DNA of 64,000 bases from Streptosporangium saharense (GCF_014203715.1 NZ_JACHJP010000005.1:1-64000); one strand, 5' to 3'. Shown: positions 8,466 to 17,448, numbered from the stretch's first letter. The notes: a model not told the origin generated them from the sequence alone. Program-made: numbers and translations.

Positions 8466-9059
8466 CTAGGGTCTGTTGGGGAGGTTCCAGTCGGTGCGGG
8501 CCCTGGAGACGATGATCTTGCCGAAGGTGGCCTTGCCGGTGACCCTGATGACGGGGCCGTTCTCGGCGCCGACGCCGCCGGAGATGCCGCGCTTGGCGAA
8601 CAGCGCGCTGACCTCGTCGATGACGTAGGCGTTCTCGGGGACCCGGATGATCAGTTTGCCGAACAGGGACGTCACCTCAAGGGTGATCTCGCGCCCGGGG
8701 AGCACCGCGTCGGACAGGTCCACGATGAGCGCGCCGAAGGTCGAGGACAGCTTCGTGTGGCGGCCCGCGATCCACCGGCCGCTCCTGACGACCTTGCTGA
8801 AGACGGCGCTGACCTCCTGGTTGGGGGCGCTGCGGCCGCCGGTGGAGGTCGTGGTCTCCGGCAGGTCGTGGATGATCGGGGCCAGTTCGCCGACGGTGAC
8901 GGCGCCGTAGGTCGCCTCAAGGCGGTCGGCGTGCTCGACGCTCGTGAGGCGCCCCGTGGCGAGGGCCTCGGCCAGGACGGACGCCACCCGGTCGCGGTCG
9001 GCGTCCGAGGCGCGCAGGGCGGGGTTTCCTGACACGGGAGCCAGGTGGGAGGAGGTCAT
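8466..9059 (-). CDS. DUF1707 domain protein with LiaF-like C-terminal domain
   Basis: A 197-residue cytoplasmic protein. The N-terminal DUF1707 (SHOCT-like) region contains LRASDADRDRVASVL and an alpha-helical LEATYGAVTVGELAPIIHDLP segment at about residues 17-70. The second half (about 95-190) is the beta-rich LiaF/DUF2154-type domain with repeated FGALIVDLSDA, FGKLIIRVP and FGKIIVSR strands. Such proteins are common in actinobacteria and often linked to cell-envelope regulation; the exact role is unknown. ATG at 9059 is chosen because DUF1707 begins shortly after it; an ATG at 9107 is possible. Divergent from the radical SAM gene. Confidence 0.82.
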   Translation of the reverse strand: MTSSHLAPVSGNPALRASDADRDRVASVLAEALATGRLTSVEHADRLEATYGAVTVGELAPIIHDLPETTTSTGGRSAPNQEVSAVFSKVVRSGRWIAGRHTKLSSTFGALIVDLSDAVLPGREITLEVTSLFGKLIIRVPENAYVIDEVSALFAKRGISGGVGAENGPVIRVTGKATFGKIIVSRARTDWNLPNRP

Positions 9060-9086
9060 GGGCCGATTGTACGACTGTTCGAGATA

Positions 9087-9096
9087 TATCGCGATA
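9087..9096. promoter_or_regulatory. 10-bp palindrome in a divergent promoter region
   Basis: TATCGCGATA is a perfect palindrome centred 33 bases upstream of the DUF1707 start at 9059 and about 140 bases before the radical SAM gene. It resembles an operator for a small dimeric repressor. No regulator gene is adjacent, so the binding protein is unknown. Confidence 0.35.
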
Positions 9097-9229
9097 GTCG
9101 ATGGCAAAGAAATCGCGAACCTGGGAACCGGCTGCTGGTCTGGTTACGTCCGGGTATATAAGCGCCAACGACGCGCGAGAAGCATGAGAGGTTTACATCA
9201 AGAGCAACAAAAAGCGGAGGTAAAACTTA

Positions 9230-10567
9230 GTGAGCGTGCAAGAGAGCGTAGCGCGTGGGTTTCGCGCATACACCGCGAAACACCTCGACGACCTGCTGCG
9301 ACGGGCCGGTCTCGACGAGGAGAACCGGGTCCGGGTGAGGGCGGTCGCGACCGTGCTGCCCTTCCGCACGAACTCCTACGTGGTTGACCAGCTCATCGAC
9401 TGGTCGGCGGCGCCGGACGATCCCATCTACCGCCTGGTCTTCCCGCAGGCGGACATGCTGCCCGAGGCCGACGTCTCCCGGCTGGCCGCCCTGCTGAGGA
9501 GCGAGGCGTCCCAGAAGGAGATCCAGGCCATCGCGCACGAGGTCAGGGAACGGCTCAACCCACACCCCGCGGGACAGCTCAACCTCAACGTCCCCCGGGT
9601 CGGCGACGAGCCGGTGCCCGGGATGCAGCACAAGTATCCGGAGACCGTCCTCTTCTTCCCGAAGCAGGGACAGACCTGCCACGCCTACTGCACCTACTGC
9701 TTCCGGTGGGCCCAGTTCATCGGCGAGCCCGACCTGAAGTTCGCCTCAGGTGACGTCGCGAGCCTGGTCGGCTACCTGAAGGAGCATCCCGAGGTGACCG
9801 GGGTGCTGATCACCGGTGGCGATCCCATGATCATGGGGGAGCCGGTGCTCAGGCGCTATCTGGAGCCGCTGCTCGACCTCGAACAGCTGGAGTCGATCCG
9901 CATCGGCACCAAGTCGCTGGCCTACTGGCCGCAGCGCTTCGTGTCCGACCCGGACGCCGACGACACGCTGCGCCTGTTCTCCTCGGTGGTCGAGGCGGGC
10001 AAGAACCTGGCCTTCATGGCGCACTTCTCGCATCCCCGCGAGATGGAGCCGCCCATCGTCAGGACCGCCGTCGAGCGCATCCGTGAGACCGGGGCGGTGG
10101 TCAGGACCCAGGCGCCGCTGATCAGGTCCATCAACGACCACCCCATGACCTGGGCGTCGATGTGGCGCACCCAGTTGGCGATGGGCATGGTGCCGTACTA
10201 CATGTTCGTCGAGCGGGACACGGGGCCCCAGGACTACTTCGCGGTTCCGCTGGCCAGGGGATACGAGATCTTCAGGGACGCCTACGCCAGTGTCTCCGGG
10301 CTGTGCCGTACGGTGCGGGGGCCGTCCATGTCGGCGACGCCGGGCAAGGTCTGTGTGGACGGTGTCGCGGAGGTCGGGGGTAAGAAGGTCTTCGTGCTCC
10401 ACCTCATCCAGGCGCGCGATCCCGACCTGGTCGGGCGGCCCTTCTTCGCGGAGTATGACCCGGAGGCGGTCTGGCTGACCGATCTGCGGCCCGCGTTCGC
10501 CGACCGGTTCCCCTTCGAGCCCTCGCTGGCCGATCGGGTGCCCCTCGCCCGGCGGCTGTCGGCCTGA
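9230..10567 (+). CDS. KamA-family radical SAM protein (lysine 2,3-aminomutase-like)
   Basis: A 445-residue radical SAM enzyme. The iron-sulfur cluster motif CxxxCxxC is Cys150, Cys154 and Cys157 in CHAYCTYCF, preceded by the KamA-type PKQGQT and followed by LITGGDPM and the RIGTKSLAYWP strand. Lysine 2,3-aminomutases move an amino group with PLP and SAM; the C-terminal TPGKVCVDG region may hold the PLP lysine. It is longer and more divergent than classical KamA, and the substrate cannot be assigned. GTG at 9230 follows a strong GCGGAGG site nine bases upstream. Convergent with the small SOS-box gene. Confidence 0.85.
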   Translation: MSVQESVARGFRAYTAKHLDDLLRRAGLDEENRVRVRAVATVLPFRTNSYVVDQLIDWSAAPDDPIYRLVFPQADMLPEADVSRLAALLRSEASQKEIQAIAHEVRERLNPHPAGQLNLNVPRVGDEPVPGMQHKYPETVLFFPKQGQTCHAYCTYCFRWAQFIGEPDLKFASGDVASLVGYLKEHPEVTGVLITGGDPMIMGEPVLRRYLEPLLDLEQLESIRIGTKSLAYWPQRFVSDPDADDTLRLFSSVVEAGKNLAFMAHFSHPREMEPPIVRTAVERIRETGAVVRTQAPLIRSINDHPMTWASMWRTQLAMGMVPYYMFVERDTGPQDYFAVPLARGYEIFRDAYASVSGLCRTVRGPSMSATPGKVCVDGVAEVGGKKVFVLHLIQARDPDLVGRPFFAEYDPEAVWLTDLRPAFADRFPFEPSLADRVPLARRLSA

Positions 10568-10619
10568 GTTCCGGTCGGCGCGTTTTCCACAGCCCTCCGT
10601 GTCGGGCCCACGCCCGTGG

Positions 10620-10817
10620 TCAGGAGTTCTGCGGCTCCTGGGAGTGTGGGGGGCGGACGGAGGTGCGGCGGGCGATCTGGGCCTGGAGTCTGGCCATCTG
10701 CCAGTGCAGCTCGATCAGCTGCTCGGCGAGCTGCAGACGCGGAATCTCGGACGGGTCCTCTGTGGCCAGGTGGTCGATCGCGGCCGACAACTCTCGCATC
10801 GCGCGCTCCCACTCCAT
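10620..10817 (-). CDS. Small helical protein, putatively LexA-regulated
   Basis: A 65-residue charged, mostly helical protein beginning MEWERAMRELSAAI, with no membrane segment or signal. ATG at 10817 is fixed by GAGGAAG five bases upstream; a longer frame from 10853 would run through the operator and is unlikely. The helices (DHLATEDPSEIPRLQLAEQL) faintly recall the N-terminus of DUF222/13E12-repeat proteins, several of which are LexA-regulated in mycobacteria; that similarity is by eye only. A 16-bp SOS box lies 16-31 bases upstream of the start. Function unknown. Confidence 0.7.
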   Translation of the reverse strand: MEWERAMRELSAAIDHLATEDPSEIPRLQLAEQLIELHWQMARLQAQIARRTSVRPPHSQEPQNS

Positions 10818-10832
10818 GACGACTTCCTCGGA

Positions 10833-10848
10833 TCGAAACAACGTTCGA
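10833..10848. promoter_or_regulatory. LexA (SOS) box
   Basis: TCGAAACAACGTTCGA matches the actinobacterial LexA consensus TCGAAC-N4-GTTCGA at 11 of 12 defined positions. It sits directly upstream of the ribosome binding site of the 65-residue gene, where bound LexA would block transcription. Confidence 0.7.
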
Positions 10849-10929
10849 ATCATAGCGGAACGCCGATCAGAGTGTCAGTTGATTGCCTTCCGTTCCTGAA
10901 CGGCTGGACGGAGGGCCGCTGACCAGGCG

Positions 10930-10964
10930 GGACGCCGGCGGTCGTGGGCGACACGCCGGCGTCC
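10930..10964 (-). terminator. Terminator of the PEBP gene
   Basis: An 11-bp perfect stem, GGACGCCGGCG (10930-10940) with CGCCGGCGTCC (10954-10964), and a 13-base loop. It starts 13 bases after the stop of the gene ending at 10977 and separates it from the SOS-box gene. Confidence 0.65.
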
Positions 10965-10976
10965 GACCGGGAAGGA

Positions 10977-11498
10977 TCAGGTCTCGTAGACCGGCGCGAC
11001 GTAGCCGCGGGCCAGGGTGTGCGCGGTGATGTTGAAACCGACGACCGCGGCCGGGGAGTCGGGGTCAACGTCGAGTTTCTCCACGTCCAGGGCGTGCACC
11101 GCGAAGACGTAGCGGTGCGGGTGGCCGGGAGGCGGGGCGGCGCCGCCGTAGGCGTTGATGGCGTAGTCGTTGCGCCCGTGCACGCCGAAGGTGGTGTCCG
11201 GCCCTCCCGCGCCCGCGGGCAGCTCGGTCACGTCGGCGGGGATGTCGAACAGCAGCCAGTGCCAGAACCCGCTGCCGGTCGGGGCGTCGGGGTCGAAGCA
11301 GGTCACCGCGTAGCTCCGGGTGCCCTCGGGGCCGCCCGACCAGCGCAGGTGCGGGGAGACGTTCTGCCCGTTTGAGCCCCACCGATCGAACACGTGGGTC
11401 AGGGCCAGGGTCTCGCCGTCGCGGACGTCGTCGCTCTCGACGGTCAGCGCGGGGACCTGGGGCAGGAAGTCGTAAGGAATCGGTGGCCGTGCGGACAC
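10977..11498 (-). CDS. YbhB/YbcL-family Raf-kinase-inhibitor-like (PEBP) protein
   Basis: A 173-residue protein of the phosphatidylethanolamine-binding fold. The bacterial PEBP signatures are visible: NVSPHLRWSGGPEGTRSYAVTCFDPDAP (the ligand-site DPDAP near residue 70), FWHWLLFDIP, then GRNDYAINAYGGAAPPPGHPHRYVF, and a C-terminal helix with A-H-T-LARG. GTG at 11498 follows GGAGGTG. Ligand and role of bacterial members are mostly unknown. Confidence 0.88.
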   Translation of the reverse strand: MSARPPIPYDFLPQVPALTVESDDVRDGETLALTHVFDRWGSNGQNVSPHLRWSGGPEGTRSYAVTCFDPDAPTGSGFWHWLLFDIPADVTELPAGAGGPDTTFGVHGRNDYAINAYGGAAPPPGHPHRYVFAVHALDVEKLDVDPDSPAAVVGFNITAHTLARGYVAPVYET

Positions 11499-11571
11499 GG
11501 ATTCACCTCCGTTGGGAGCGTCGTACTTGGTCGCTCCTCATCCTGCCCTGTCGGGGGATCACACAGGTGTC

Positions 11572-12423
11572 TCAGGCGTTGTAGGCGGCGAGGACCGTCT
11601 TGGGGTCGCCGTCCATCTTGATCTTGCCCTTGTGCAGCCAGATGACCCGGTTGCAGGTTTCCTCGATCACGTCGAGGTTGTGGGCGACGAGGAAGACGGT
11701 GCCCGCCTCCTCGCGCATCTGCATGATGCGCTCCTGGCTCTTGCGCTTGAAGTCGCGGTCGCCGGTCGCCAGGGCCTCGTCGATGAGCAGCACGTCGTGG
11801 GCCTTGGCCGAGGCGATGGCGAAGCGGAGCCTGGCACCCATGCCCGAGGAGTAGGTGGACATGGGGAACTGGACGAACTCCCCGATGCCGGAGAAGTCGA
11901 CGATGTTGTCGTACTTCTCCCTGACCTGGGCGGGTGTCATGCCCATGGCGTAACAGCCGAGGACGATGTTGCGCTCACCGGTCAGCTCGCGCATCAGCGC
12001 CGCGTTGACACCCAGCAGGGAGGGCTGGCCGTCGGTGTAGACCGCGCCCGAGTGCGGGGGCAGCAGCCCGGCGATGGCGCGCAGCAGCGTCGACTTGCCC
12101 GAACCGTTGCGGCCGATGATGCCGATGGCGTCGCCGTGGTAGGAGACGAAGGACACTCCGCGTACGGCGTGCACCTCCTTCATCTCCGGCCTGCCCTGGC
12201 GCTTGACCAGGCGCATGAGGGCGTTGGCGGCGTTGCCCTTCTCGGTCTCCGAGGCCGCGCCGTACACGCGGTAGATGATGTGCAGGTCGTCCACGATGAC
12301 CGTCGGCGTGCCCTGGCGGGGGTTCCTGGGCGGCTCGGGGGCGGGATGCACCCTGACGTCCGTGCTGGGGACGGCAGGCTCGTCGGCCTTCACTTGGGGC
12401 AGCTCCTCGGTCAACTCAGCCAC
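11572..12423 (-). CDS. Polysaccharide/teichoic-acid-type ABC exporter, ATP-binding subunit
   Basis: A 283-residue ATPase of the Wzt/TagH/RfbE class. It has Walker A GRNGSGKSTLLRAIAG, the signature YSSGMGARLRFA, Walker B VLLIDEALATGD, and the H-loop VAHNLD. The N-terminal 40 residues are a disordered proline-rich lead-in. GTG at 12423 overlaps the permease stop by eight bases (12416-12423) and has GAGGAG upstream inside the permease gene; an ATG at 12465 would give 14 more residues. Paired with the permease it should move a lipid-linked polysaccharide across the membrane. No glycosyltransferase is adjacent to name the substrate. Confidence 0.88.
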   Translation of the reverse strand: MAELTEELPQVKADEPAVPSTDVRVHPAPEPPRNPRQGTPTVIVDDLHIIYRVYGAASETEKGNAANALMRLVKRQGRPEMKEVHAVRGVSFVSYHGDAIGIIGRNGSGKSTLLRAIAGLLPPHSGAVYTDGQPSLLGVNAALMRELTGERNIVLGCYAMGMTPAQVREKYDNIVDFSGIGEFVQFPMSTYSSGMGARLRFAIASAKAHDVLLIDEALATGDRDFKRKSQERIMQMREEAGTVFLVAHNLDVIEETCNRVIWLHKGKIKMDGDPKTVLAAYNA

Positions 12424-13345
12424 GGCCGTACTTCTCCTCGGCTCGCCAGAAGTACCAGAAGCCACCGATCAGGGCGAACACCGCCCAGAATACGCAGGTG
12501 AACCACACCAGGGGGCGGGTGGGGTGGAACTGGATGAGCAGGTCGCGCATCAGCTCGATGTAGGAGGCGGCCGGGTTGAAGTACATGAGATCGGCGATCC
12601 ACTGTTGCTCGCCGACCCTGTCCTGGATGGAGAAGAACACCCCGGAGGCGTAGAGCCAGGTGCGCGTGATGAAGGGCAGCAGCTGGTTCAGGTCGCGGGA
12701 GGTCGAGCCGATCCTGGCCAGGACCATGCTGGCGCCGATGTTGAACATCGTCTGCAGCAGCAGGGCGACCGGGATCAGCAGCCACATCCAGGTGATCGGC
12801 TGGCCGGTGACCAGCACGAGCAGGAGGAGCACGCCCATGGAGATCAGGACCTGCTGGAACTCCTGGATCGTGTAGGCCAGTGGCAGCGCGGCCCTGGGGA
12901 AGTGCAGGGCGCGGATGAGCGAGAGGTTTCCGGAGATCGACTTCGCGCCGCTGGTCACCGAGCGCTGGGTGTAGGTGAAGACGAACACCCCGGTGACGAG
13001 GAAGGCGATGTAGACGTTGGGCTCCATCTTGCCCCTGGCGCCCAGGATCACGCCGAACATCAGCCAGTAGATCGCCGCGTTGAGCAGGGGTGTCAGGACC
13101 TGCCAGAGCTGACCCAGGGCTGAGTTGCTGTACTTCGAGACGTTGCGCGAGGTCGCGTACGTCATGACGAAGTGCCGTCGTTCCCACAGTTGACGCAGGT
13201 AGACGGGCAGACGGGGGCGTGCGATGGCACGCCGAAGTCCGTAACGCTCGGCGAGCTTGGCCAGCGGCTCCTGCGGCGTGGCAGGGGTGCCGTTACTCGG
13301 GCCGCCCGCCTGGGCGTCCGCGATCGCGGATTCCGGCTGGCTCAT
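12416..13345 (-). CDS. Polysaccharide-type ABC exporter, permease subunit (ABC-2 family)
   Basis: A 309-residue ABC-2 permease. After a cytoplasmic N-terminus (about 70 residues, including the coupling-helix region RNVSKYSNSALGQLWQVLTP) come six hydrophobic segments, among them AAIYWLMFGVILGA, VYIAFLVTGVFVFTY, VLISMGVLLLLVLVTG, IPVALLLQTMFNIGAS and LVWFTCVFWAVFALIGGF. This is the Wzm/TagG/RfbD architecture. ATG at 13345 begins MSQPESAI; no strong ribosome binding site is seen. It is first in a two-gene operon with the ATPase. Confidence 0.88.
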   Translation of the reverse strand: MSQPESAIADAQAGGPSNGTPATPQEPLAKLAERYGLRRAIARPRLPVYLRQLWERRHFVMTYATSRNVSKYSNSALGQLWQVLTPLLNAAIYWLMFGVILGARGKMEPNVYIAFLVTGVFVFTYTQRSVTSGAKSISGNLSLIRALHFPRAALPLAYTIQEFQQVLISMGVLLLLVLVTGQPITWMWLLIPVALLLQTMFNIGASMVLARIGSTSRDLNQLLPFITRTWLYASGVFFSIQDRVGEQQWIADLMYFNPAASYIELMRDLLIQFHPTRPLVWFTCVFWAVFALIGGFWYFWRAEEKYGRG

Positions 13346-13846
13346 GGCAAGGACTCTATTGGATGCGGATGGATGGGGTGCCTGCGGCGGTGCTCCGCCG
13401 CACACATTGGACGGGATCTCTGAGAAAGAGGTTCCAGGGCAATTGTGCGGTTCGCCGCCGGAGCCTTGAGCCCCCCGCGACCTCGCCAACGTTAGCCCAG
13501 CCACACCCTGCTCGTGGGCGATGAACGCGAGCATCCTGGACGCAGGGGTATTTTTGCGTGACCCTTCCCGCATCACATATGACTCTATGTCGGCTTTATA
13601 TCCTGCTGTGGGATTGGGCTGGGCCAGTTGGCGGCCGTACGGCGTGCGCCGGACGTGTGCGTGACCGAACTGCAACATCACAGAGACAACTCGGTGTGGA
13701 GCGGTACGGGATAGTCGCGTCCGACCGGTGTGACGTCGGCGCGTCGGCCGGGACGGCGGGAGCGGAGGACACGAGAGATCCTTCGCCGGTCGCACGGGCT
13801 TCGTCGGCCCGGGGCGACGCCGCCTGCAAAGGGAGGAAACACCGTA
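13346..13846. other. 501-base divergent intergenic region, no gene recognised
   Basis: This separates the leftward exporter permease from the rightward oligopeptide importer. Short open frames here have no recognisable product. A possible rightward sigma70-type promoter is TTGCGT (13554-13559) with TATGAC 18 bases later, inside a locally AT-rich patch (13570-13610). The importer would then have a leader of about 250 bases in which I recognise no riboswitch. Confidence 0.4.
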
Positions 13847-15469
13847 ATGCGCGTTACTAAGGGCGCACAGGTCATCGCTGGTATCGCGCTGCTCGCCCTC
13901 GGCCTGGCCGCATGCGGCGGACAGGGGGCGACGGGTACGGCGGCGGGTGATCCGCCGATACGCATGGAGCTCGCCGAGCCGCAGAAGCTGTTCTACCCGG
14001 GCGACACCATCGAGACCGAGGGCGCCGAGGTGCTCAGCGCGGTCTTCGCCCCGCTGGTGAGCTACAGCGACGACAAGCAGGTCGTCAACAACGTGGCCGA
14101 GTCGATCAAGACCAGCGACAGCAGGGTCTGGACGATCAAGATCAAGTCGGGCTACACCTGGCACAACGGTGAGCCGCTGGTCGCCCAGAACTACGTCAAC
14201 GCGTGGAACTACGTCGCCAACCGCGACAACGCCCAGGGCGCCAACAGCTTCTTCAGCCGCGTCGAGGGCTGGGAGGACCTGAACCCGCCGGAGGGCAAGC
14301 CGGTCACCGTCACGAAGATGCGGGGCCTCAAAGCCCTTGACGAGCACACCTTCCAGGTCACGCTGAGCAAGCCGTTCTCCCAGTTCAAGACGATGCTCGG
14401 CTACGTCGCCTTCTACCCGCTGCCCGATGCGGCCTTCAAGGACGGCAAGGTCACCGAGTCCTACGCCAGGCAGCCGATCGGCCAGGGCTACTTCAAGATG
14501 GACCGGCCGTACAACAAGGGCGTCGACCAGACGATCGACCTGACCCGCTACGACGCCTTCCCCGGGAACAAGCCCAAGTTCGACAAGCTCCAGTTCAAGA
14601 TCTACACGGACTCGGAGACGGCCTTCAACGACCTGCGCTCCGGCGGGCTCGACGTCCACGACTCGCTGCCGCCCGCGTCGATCGCCAGCGCCAAGGCCGA
14701 ACTGGGTGAGCGCTACATCGACCAGGCGGACGCGGGCGTCGGCTACATCGGCTTCCCGCTGCAGTACAACGACACCTACTCCAACATCAAGGTCCGCGAG
14801 GCCATCTCGATGGCGATCGACCGCAAGACGATCACCGAGACGGTCTTCGCCGGGACCCGCTCCCCGGCCGACGACTTCATCAACCCGCTCCTGGACGGCT
14901 ACCGTCCCGGCATCTGCGCGGCCTGCACCTACGACCCGGCCAGGGCCAAGGCGCAGTACGAGGAGAACAACGGTCCCAAGTCGATCGAGCTGGGCTACAA
15001 CACGGACGGCGCGCACAAGGAGTGGATCGAGGCCATCGCCAACAACCTCCGCGCCAACCTCGGCGTCGAGGTCAAGGTCAGGACGTTCGAGAAGTTCGCC
15101 GTCCTCCTCGACAGCCTGGTCAAGAAGGAGTACGGCGGCATGTTCCGCATGGGGTGGTTCATCGACTACCCCTCCGTCGAGAACTACCTGACCCCGGTCT
15201 TCTCCACCAACGCCATCAAGACCGGCTCCAACTACGCGGGCTGGTCGAGCAAGGAGTTCGACGACCTGCTGGCCCAGGGTGACGGCGCGACCTCCCTGAA
15301 GGACGGCCTGAAGTACTACCAGCGGGCCGACGACATCCTGATCAAGGAGCTGCCGTACATCCCGATCTTCTACTACCGCGTCAACGCCGCCTACTCCCAG
15401 CGCATCAGGGGGTTGAAGATCAACCTGATCAACCTGGTCGAGTGGAACAAGATCGAGAAGGTCGGCTGA
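13847..15469 (+). CDS. Peptide ABC transporter substrate-binding lipoprotein (OppA/DppA family)
   Basis: A 540-residue family 5 extracellular solute-binding protein. The signal peptide ends in a lipobox LAAC with Cys23 as the lipid-modified residue. The mature protein carries SBP_bac_5 features: VWTIKIKSGYTWHNGEPLVAQNYVNAW near the N-terminal third, and KVREAISMAIDRKTI in the second half. ATG at 13847 follows GGGAGGA. It heads the five-gene importer operon; substrate is probably a short peptide, but this family also binds other ligands. Confidence 0.92.
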   Translation: MRVTKGAQVIAGIALLALGLAACGGQGATGTAAGDPPIRMELAEPQKLFYPGDTIETEGAEVLSAVFAPLVSYSDDKQVVNNVAESIKTSDSRVWTIKIKSGYTWHNGEPLVAQNYVNAWNYVANRDNAQGANSFFSRVEGWEDLNPPEGKPVTVTKMRGLKALDEHTFQVTLSKPFSQFKTMLGYVAFYPLPDAAFKDGKVTESYARQPIGQGYFKMDRPYNKGVDQTIDLTRYDAFPGNKPKFDKLQFKIYTDSETAFNDLRSGGLDVHDSLPPASIASAKAELGERYIDQADAGVGYIGFPLQYNDTYSNIKVREAISMAIDRKTITETVFAGTRSPADDFINPLLDGYRPGICAACTYDPARAKAQYEENNGPKSIELGYNTDGAHKEWIEAIANNLRANLGVEVKVRTFEKFAVLLDSLVKKEYGGMFRMGWFIDYPSVENYLTPVFSTNAIKTGSNYAGWSSKEFDDLLAQGDGATSLKDGLKYYQRADDILIKELPYIPIFYYRVNAAYSQRIRGLKINLINLVEWNKIEKVG

Positions 15470-15569
15470 CGGACGGCGGGGCCGTTCCCCGGCGCCGGGA
15501 ACGGTCCCGGCGCCGCGTGTCGGAGCGGCCCGGGAAGACGTCCCCGACGTGGCACGTACCGGAGGCTGA

Positions 15570-16508
15570 ATGGGCCGCTACATCATCAGGCGCCTGGTCC
15601 AGGCGATCCCCGTCCTGCTGGGCGCGACCCTGCTCGTCTACGCCGTCGTCTTCGCGCTGCCCGGGGATCCCGTCGAGGTGCTCGCCGGGGACAAGCGGAT
15701 GGACCCGCACATCACCGCCGTCCTGCGCGAGCGCTACCACCTGGACGATCCGTTCCTGCTCCAGTACTGGCACTACCTCACCGGCCTGTTCCACGGCGAC
15801 CTGGGCGTCACCGTCTCCGGCGGGTCGGTCTCCGACATACTGGCCGGCCGCTTCCAGGTGACCGCCAACCTGGCGATGACGGCGCTGGTCATGGAGGCGG
15901 TCGCCGGGGTCGGCCTCGGCCTGTACGCCGCGCTGCGCCACGGCAGGGCGCAGGACTCGCTGGTCCTGGCCGCCACGCTGGTGCTGATCTCCATCCCGCC
16001 GCTGGTCACCGGGTTCGTGCTGCAACTGCTGCTGGGCGTCAGGCTCAAGCAGGCCGGGATCGACCTCTTTCCCGTCGCGGGTCTGGCCGAGGGCTGGCGC
16101 GGCTACCTGCTGCCCGGTCTCGTGCTCGCCGGGACCTCGATCGCCTACCTGACCAGGCTCACCAGGACCAGCCTCGTGGAGACGCTGCGCGCCGACTACA
16201 TCCGCACCGCCATCGCCAAGGGACTGCCCAGGCGCAGGGTCGTCGGCAGGCACGCGCTGCGCAACGCGCTGATCCCGCTGGTCACCTACCTCGGCGCCGA
16301 CTTCGGCACGCTGATGGGCGGCGCCGTGATCACCGAGACGGTCTTCAACCTGCCCGGCATCGGCCAGCAGCTGTTCACCTCGGTCTCCCTGCGCGAGCAG
16401 CCCGTGGTCGTGGGCGTGGTGACGCTCCTGGTGCTGGTCTACGTCCTGGCGAACCTGGTCGTTGACCTGCTCTACGCCGTGCTCGACCCGAGGATCCGCT
16501 ATGAGTGA
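15570..16508 (+). CDS. Peptide ABC transporter permease (OppB/DppB family)
   Basis: A 312-residue inner-membrane permease starting MGRYIIRRLVQAIPVLLGATLLVY, the typical first helix of DppB/OppB. Six membrane segments are evident. The cytoplasmic EAA loop lies near residues 205-225 (ADYIRTAIAKGLPRRRVVGR), followed by LRNALIPLVTYLGADFG. It lies 100 bases after the lipoprotein gene and its stop overlaps the next permease start by eight bases. Confidence 0.92.
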   Translation: MGRYIIRRLVQAIPVLLGATLLVYAVVFALPGDPVEVLAGDKRMDPHITAVLRERYHLDDPFLLQYWHYLTGLFHGDLGVTVSGGSVSDILAGRFQVTANLAMTALVMEAVAGVGLGLYAALRHGRAQDSLVLAATLVLISIPPLVTGFVLQLLLGVRLKQAGIDLFPVAGLAEGWRGYLLPGLVLAGTSIAYLTRLTRTSLVETLRADYIRTAIAKGLPRRRVVGRHALRNALIPLVTYLGADFGTLMGGAVITETVFNLPGIGQQLFTSVSLREQPVVVGVVTLLVLVYVLANLVVDLLYAVLDPRIRYE

Positions 16509-17448
16509 GACCACCGTCGAGCGCCAGGGACGCGGCAAACACGCCAGACGCGGGAGATACAGCCCCGGCGGGCCGTGGCGGTTCGGGCCACCGAGGGCGG
16601 CGAGCCTGTGGAGCGACGCCTGGCAGGACCTGCGGCGGCGGCCGATGTTCGTCGGCGCGGCCTTCGTCATCGCCGTCTTCCTCGTCATGGCGGCCTTCCC
16701 CTGGCTGTTCACCTCGATCGACCCCCACGACGCCGCCACCTGCCACCTGTCCGAGGCCAGGCAGGGGGTGAGCGACCTGCACTGGTTCGGCACCGACAAC
16801 CTGGGCTGCGACGTCTACGCCCGCAGCGTGTACGGCGCCCGCAACTCGGTCGTGATCGGCGCCACGACCGCCGCCCTGACCGCGCTGGTCGGCGGTCTGC
16901 TCGGCCTGTTCGCCGGGTTCGCCGGAGGGGCGCTCGACGCCCTGCTCTCCCGGGTCACCGAGATCTTCTTCGCGATCCCCTCGGTCCTCGGGGCCCTGCT
17001 CATCCTGTCGGTCTTCCGCACCGGGAGCGTCTGGACGGTCGTGCTGGCGCTGGCCGTACTGGCCTGGCCGATGACCTTTCGCATCACGCGGGCCGCGGTG
17101 ATCACGGTGAAGGGGCAGGAGTACGTGCTCGCCGCGCGGGCGCTCGGCGCCTCCTCGGGACGGATCATGTTCCGGCACATCATGCCGAACGCGCTCGCGC
17201 CCGTCATCGTGGTCGCCACGATCAACCTCGGGACCTTCGTCGCGGCCGAGGCCGGGCTCTCGTTCGTCGGCGTCGGGCTCCAGTCGCCCGACATCTCCTG
17301 GGGACTGATGATCTCCGACGCCAGGAGGCGCTTCCTTGAGGCCCCGGAGCCGTTGCTGTTCCCGGCGCTGCTGCTGAGCCTGACCGTGCTGGCCTTCGTC
17401 ATGCTGGGCGACGCCGTACGCGACGCCCTCGATCCGAAACTGAGGTAG
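16501..17448 (+). CDS. Peptide ABC transporter permease (OppC/DppC family)
   Basis: A 315-residue permease. A basic cytoplasmic N-terminus is followed by a first helix (FVGAAFVIAVFLVMAAFPWLF), a periplasmic loop with HWFGTDNLGCDVYARSVYG typical of OppC, and the EAA loop QEYVLAARALGASSGRIMFRH with IMPNALAPVIV. ATG at 16501 lies inside the end of the upstream permease (8-base overlap), indicating translational coupling. It forms the membrane channel with its neighbour. Confidence 0.92.
   Translation: MSETTVERQGRGKHARRGRYSPGGPWRFGPPRAASLWSDAWQDLRRRPMFVGAAFVIAVFLVMAAFPWLFTSIDPHDAATCHLSEARQGVSDLHWFGTDNLGCDVYARSVYGARNSVVIGATTAALTALVGGLLGLFAGFAGGALDALLSRVTEIFFAIPSVLGALLILSVFRTGSVWTVVLALAVLAWPMTFRITRAAVITVKGQEYVLAARALGASSGRIMFRHIMPNALAPVIVVATINLGTFVAAEAGLSFVGVGLQSPDISWGLMISDARRRFLEAPEPLLFPALLLSLTVLAFVMLGDAVRDALDPKLR

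Noticed and set aside
12416-15016. A leftward open frame of 866 codons running opposite the peptide-binding lipoprotein gene into the exporter permease
   Set aside because: Only the last 309 codons (from 13345) encode a real permease; the rest is the antisense of a clearly coding gene, a common effect of high GC.
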